This document shows positions 6,226 to 9,877 of a stretch of 9,877 nucleotides of DNA, in pieces. Location of the stretch: assembly GCA_028706995.1 (NCBI GenBank), contig JAQTVR010000032.1, positions 1 to 9,877 on the forward strand, given 5' to 3'. The notes below the pieces were generated by a model. The model ran no database searches. It was not told the DNA's origin and worked only from the letters and a program-made list of their open reading frames with translations. The DNA comes from Dehalococcoidales bacterium (GTDB taxonomy: Bacteria; Chloroflexota; Dehalococcoidia; Dehalococcoidales; UBA5627). The position numbers and the translations under genes were made by a program. The stretch's first letter is position 1. Each line of letters opens with the position of its first letter.

Positions 6226-7485
6226 TTATAAGGTAGAAGCCGTGAGATATTCCTCGTCGTTTTCGGGATGTGCGGGTAATTTAATTGAAAATGTGGTGCC
6301 TTTTCCAACTTTGCTCTGTATATCTATCGTTCCGTTATGGCGTTTTATGATGCCATAAGAAACTGCCAGTCCTAATCCGACTCCTTTCACTTCATTTTTA
6401 GTGCTGAAGAACGGGGTAAATATCCGGTTCATGTTTTCAGGGGGTATGCCATAACCTGTATCCTCTATATCTATTTTTACATAATCACCAACAACGGAGG
6501 TGTTCAACGTCAGGACACCACCTGCAGGCATAGAATGAATGGCGTTTTGTAGTATATTTATCAAAACCTGCTGTAGCTGGTCGGAATCGGCTGTGATGGT
6601 TGAGATCGAAGGGGCAAGATTTTTTTTTATTTCTATATTATCGATATTATTTAATTGAGCGATAAGATCAAGAACGTTATCGATAATACCGTTAAGATTA
6701 ACCTCACTGAACTTAAGAGAAGACTGGCGGGCAAAATCCATTAGACTTCTTACCATTTTACTGCAACGGATAACGGCTTCCTCCATCTTGGCGAGATAAA
6801 TTAGTACGGTAGCGTCATCGATATCGGAAGCCGTTGTTTTTTTTATCAGTAACTGGGTATAGGCGAGGATTCCGGCGATGGGATTGTTTATTTCATGTGC
6901 AATAGAGGCTGACATTTGCCCCAGAGACGAAAGTTTTTCAGCCCGTATGAGTTTCTCCTGACTTTCTTTCAGCTTTTGATGAAGCTCATTCAATTTTTGA
7001 TAAGCACTGTTAAGTTCGTCGTTGGCTTTTCTTTCCTGTTCCATGCTATTGAGTTGAAGAGCTATCAGCAGACTGATAAAAGTGGCAAAGCCTACAAAAA
7101 GCAGTGCCCGAAGTAGAGGGTCGGGATATGGAGAATAGATAAGAGCTCGAGGCAATACTATGCATAAAAAAGCCAGCGAAGCGATAAGCCCACCGCGCAT
7201 CCTGAAAACTACAGCAGCATAGACTATGGGAATAAAGAAGAGGGTACGCTGCAGGTCATGGACTCCGGTGAAGTAGCTGGTATTAAACAGCGGCCAATTA
7301 GAAATGGGTGTCTGGGCCACATAATAACTGAATATACCTATAACGAAAAGGGCTGCTATTGCCCAGAAATGGGGGCTGCGTATACCCCGTGTATCGCGGA
7401 TGACAGACAGTCCTATTATGATACTTGTAAAAGTATCTTTTATTCTTTGGCGTAGCACATTGCTCCGAGCTGGCTTATTATACAT
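6226..7485 (-). CDS. Membrane-bound sensor histidine kinase
   Basis: Sensor kinase of 419 residues. About four membrane segments (about 40-57, 82-95, 98-115, 125-145) with short loops form a multi-pass input domain of no recognised ligand type. A likely coiled coil (146-190) leads to the HisKA dimerisation helix with phospho-acceptor H197 in SIAHEINNP, then a HATPase domain: N box QVLINILQNAIHSM (306-319), G1 DTGYGIP (342-348), F box FTPFFSTK, and G2 GVGLGLAVSYGI (368-379). The ATG at 7485 is preferred to the in-frame TTG at 7497 because GAGGG lies 5 nt upstream of it and nothing suitable precedes the TTG. It is 46 bp downstream of the receiver-acetyl-CoA synthetase gene on the same strand, so probably co-transcribed. 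It is the natural candidate to phosphorylate that receiver. Pairing is inferred from gene order; no separate DNA-binding regulator is encoded in the window. Confidence 0.93.
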   Translation of the reverse strand: MYNKPARSNVLRQRIKDTFTSIIIGLSVIRDTRGIRSPHFWAIAALFVIGIFSYYVAQTPISNWPLFNTSYFTGVHDLQRTLFFIPIVYAAVVFRMRGGLIASLAFLCIVLPRALIYSPYPDPLLRALLFVGFATFISLLIALQLNSMEQERKANDELNSAYQKLNELHQKLKESQEKLIRAEKLSSLGQMSASIAHEINNPIAGILAYTQLLIKKTTASDIDDATVLIYLAKMEEAVIRCSKMVRSLMDFARQSSLKFSEVNLNGIIDNVLDLIAQLNNIDNIEIKKNLAPSISTITADSDQLQQVLINILQNAIHSMPAGGVLTLNTSVVGDYVKIDIEDTGYGIPPENMNRIFTPFFSTKNEVKGVGLGLAVSYGIIKRHNGTIDIQSKVGKGTTFSIKLPAHPENDEEYLTASTL

Positions 7486-7531
7486 ACCAACCCTCAATAT
7501 CAGATGGTAACAGGATATGAATATGTGGAAA

Positions 7532-9877
7532 TTATACTCTTTCTGCCACCAGGGAATCTACGACTCCAGGGTCTGCCAGAGTGCTGGTATCGCCTAGATT
7601 TCTTATATCACCGTTGGCAATCTTAACCAGTATCCTGCGCATTATCTTGCCGCTTCGTGTCTTGGGCAAGCCCTCGGCAAATTGGATCCTGTCCGGGCTG
7701 GCGATAGGGCCAATAACCTTGCGGACATGGTCTTTCAATTCTTTTTCTATAGCCTTGCTGGGTTTATTGCCGTGTTTTAATGTGACGAATGCATATATTC
7801 CCTGTCCTTTTATTTCATGATGAATGCCAACTACTGCAGCCTCGGCTACCTTTAAATGGGAGACCAGTGCGCTTTCAACTTCAGCAGTGCCGATACGATG
7901 TCCCGAAACGTTGAGAACGTCATCGATTCGCCCCATTATCCAGTAATACCCGTCTTCGTCTTTCCTTGCACCGTCACCTGTAAAATATAGTCCGGGGAAC
8001 CTGGTGAAATAGGTGGATTTGAATTTTTCATGGTCACCATAAATGGTGCGCATTATCCCCGGCCAGGGTTTCTTTATACACAGATAACCGCCTTCATTCA
8101 CATCGACCTCCTTTCCTTCTGAGTTTACTATTATAGGTTCTACGCCCGGGAAAGGTACGGTGGCCGAGCCGGGTTTGGTGGGTATAGCTCCAGGAATGGG
8201 CGTAATAAGATGCCCGCCGGTTTCAGTTTGCCACCACGTGTCGACAATGGGACATTTTCCCTGTCCAATAAACTTATGATACCACATCCATGCTTCTGGA
8301 TTTATTGGTTCGCCCACAGTTCCAAGGAGCCGCAAACTGGAAAGATCACGCCTTCTTGGCCAGTCTTCGCCTTCTCTCATTAATGCGCGAATTAAAGTAG
8401 GAGCCGTATAAAAAATATTTACTCTGTATTTTTCAACGATTTGCCATAATCTGTCGGGTTGCGGGTATGAAGGTGTTCCCTCGAACATAAAACTGGTAGC
8501 ACCGGTAGCCAGAGGTCCATAGACTACATAACTGTGACCGGTCACCCAGCCGACATCGGCAGTACACCAAAAAACATCTTCGTCTTTTATATCGAATACC
8601 CATCTCATTGTCTGAACGCAGTGGAGCAGGTATCCAGCTTGTGTATGCAGCACACCTTTTGGTTTTCCCGTGCTGCCGCTGGTATAAAGGATAAACAGCG
8701 GGTCTTCCGAATCCATTATTTCAGGCTCACAAACCGATGAAATATCTTCCTTGTCCATTTCTTCGTGCCACCAGCGGTCTCTACCTTCATTTATTTGGAT
8801 ATGCAGACCCAATCTTTTAACTATTATAAGGTCCTTTACGTCGTGGCATGATACCAAGGCAATGTCCGCAGAATCTTTACATCTTATTATTTGTCCATTG
8901 CGGTGATATCCGTCTGCTGTAATTACGATTTTGGAACCGCAGTCAAGGATGCGGTCTTTTAAAGCCTCGCCGCTAAAGCCGCTGAATACTACACTGTGGG
9001 GAGCACCTATGCGCGTACATGCAAGCATAGCTACGGCTACTTCAGGTATCATCGGCATATATATGGTAACTGTATCGCCTTTCTTGACGCCCAGTTTCTT
9101 TAAAACGTTGGCAAATTTACATACATCGTAATATAACTCCTGGTAGGTATAGGTTTTAACCTCATCTTCGTTTTCACCCTGCCAGATAATGGCGGCTTTA
9201 TTCTTACGCCAAGTGTTTAAATGGCGGTCGAGGCAGTTATAACTTATATTTATTTTACCACCAATAAAGTATTGTATATTCAAGTTATCAGTGAAGTCAT
9301 ACTCTATTGCTTTATCCCACTTTTTAAACCAGTCCAGCTGTTCGGCAAGATGCCCCCAGAAACCCTCAGGATCTCTGACTGACCAGTTATAAAGTGCTTT
9401 ATATTGGTGCATTCCCGAAACACTGGCTTTATTGGCGAATTCCCGTGGCGGATCGAAAACCCTTGTTTCTTCCATCATGGAAGTTATCTCTTGCTTTTTG
9501 GGTTCCTGTGTTTCATCTTCTTTCTCCACGCAGGTTTCGAGATCTATATTGCCAAGCAAATCGTTTATCATTTTATCCAGTTCAGTTAAAGTGAAGGGTT
9601 TGGTTAAATAATCAACGGCACCCGGTTTCATGGATTCGGCAATTGTATCAACCGAAGGATATGCGGTTATGATAACTGGTTTAATGTTCGGTTGGCGTTC
9701 AACGGCGTGAGCGATGACTTCAATACCGTTTTTAACAGGCAGGCGAAGATCGATAATAGCCAGATCGAATTGGTTTTCGGCAAGAGCATCTATAGCTTCC
9801 TGTCCATCCGTGGCAACAACCAGTTGATAACCTTTTGAACCGAGGTAATCTGCCAGGAAGCTACACATGGTGACGTC
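7532..9877 (-). CDS. acsA: Response-regulator receiver domain fused to AMP-forming acetyl-CoA synthetase (5' end beyond the window)
   Basis: 781 codons are in the window and the frame is open at the right edge. Residues 1-110 are a CheY-like receiver: phospho-acceptor D43 (AIIDLRLP), T71 (VIITAYP) and K93 (YLTKPF). The N-terminal acidic pair of the receiver must lie upstream, so the ATG at 9868 is not the true start. A charged linker (about 111-136) leads into a full-length acetyl-CoA synthetase (about 137-781), beginning VFDPPREF. Its motifs are [11 protein letters not shown] (398-408, ATP loop), [10 protein letters not shown] (546-555, with the tryptophan typical of acetate-size acyl pockets), YFTGD ... 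[13 protein letters not shown] (631-661), and [11 protein letters not shown] (738-748), in which K744 is the adenylation lysine controlled by acetylation in related enzymes. It makes acetyl-CoA from acetate, ATP and CoA in the cytosol. The fusion is in one frame with no stop. Phosphorylation of the receiver by the adjacent kinase may control the enzyme (inference). Confidence 0.93.
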   Translation of the reverse strand, partial: DVTMCSFLADYLGSKGYQLVVATDGQEAIDALAENQFDLAIIDLRLPVKNGIEVIAHAVERQPNIKPVIITAYPSVDTIAESMKPGAVDYLTKPFTLTELDKMINDLLGNIDLETCVEKEDETQEPKKQEITSMMEETRVFDPPREFANKASVSGMHQYKALYNWSVRDPEGFWGHLAEQLDWFKKWDKAIEYDFTDNLNIQYFIGGKINISYNCLDRHLNTWRKNKAAIIWQGENEDEVKTYTYQELYYDVCKFANVLKKLGVKKGDTVTIYMPMIPEVAVAMLACTRIGAPHSVVFSGFSGEALKDRILDCGSKIVITADGYHRNGQIIRCKDSADIALVSCHDVKDLIIVKRLGLHIQINEGRDRWWHEEMDKEDISSVCEPEIMDSEDPLFILYTSGSTGKPKGVLHTQAGYLLHCVQTMRWVFDIKDEDVFWCTADVGWVTGHSYVVYGPLATGATSFMFEGTPSYPQPDRLWQIVEKYRVNIFYTAPTLIRALMREGEDWPRRRDLSSLRLLGTVGEPINPEAWMWYHKFIGQGKCPIVDTWWQTETGGHLITPIPGAIPTKPGSATVPFPGVEPIIVNSEGKEVDVNEGGYLCIKKPWPGIMRTIYGDHEKFKSTYFTRFPGLYFTGDGARKDEDGYYWIMGRIDDVLNVSGHRIGTAEVESALVSHLKVAEAAVVGIHHEIKGQGIYAFVTLKHGNKPSKAIEKELKDHVRKVIGPIASPDRIQFAEGLPKTRSGKIMRRILVKIANGDIRNLGDTSTLADPGVVDSLVAERV

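Noticed and set aside
6042..6308. Minus-strand frame of 88 codons spanning the mrp end, the terminator and the kinase end
   Set aside because: It overlaps two well-supported genes in wrong frames and includes the terminator hairpin.
9866..9868. ATG at 9868 as the start of the receiver-Acs protein
   Set aside because: The frame continues upstream to the window edge (Asp-Val-Thr before the Met), and a receiver starting here would lack its first strand and acidic pair. The gene is cut by the edge.

Overview
The window suggests a bacterial chromosome, probably from an anaerobe. The DUF134 plus Mrp pair and the general gene style are reminiscent of Chloroflexota (Dehalococcoidia) or other deep-branching anaerobes. 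The lineage call is low confidence because there is no rRNA or other marker.

Layout. (1) Positions 1-2461, minus strand: most of a phage- or plasmid-type primase/helicase (CHC2-like zinc finger, TOPRIM, P-loop ATPase). It is open at the left edge and starts at a TTG codon whose Shine-Dalgarno sits in a hairpin loop. By eye its codons are more GC-rich than the rest of the window. (2) 2462-2883: no convincing gene, several short inverted and direct repeats. (3) 2884-4287, minus: a mutS2 pseudogene with an in-frame TAA before the ATPase domain, whose MutS2 similarity stops abruptly near 2910. (4) 4288-4569: divergent control region, including a perfect TTGACA-N17-TATAAT promoter facing right. 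(5) 4570-6138, plus: a DUF134 helix-turn-helix protein with a cysteine-rich tail, followed by an Mrp/NBP35-type P-loop ATPase that has lost its usual cysteines. (6) 6165-6196: hairpin terminator between convergent genes. (7) 9877-6226, minus: a response-regulator receiver domain fused to a complete AMP-forming acetyl-CoA synthetase (its 5' end is beyond the right edge), followed 46 bp downstream by a membrane histidine kinase.

How the parts work together. The left part looks like the end of an integrated element abutting a broken mutS2. It may have split that gene, or mutS2 may already have been decaying. The middle operon pairs a putative metal- or Fe-S-responsive regulator with a P-loop carrier ATPase. 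The right operon is the most striking: a kinase and its likely cognate receiver are encoded together, but the receiver's output domain is a metabolic enzyme (acetate + ATP + CoA to acetyl-CoA) rather than a DNA-binding domain. This suggests phosphorylation-dependent control of acetate activation at the protein level.
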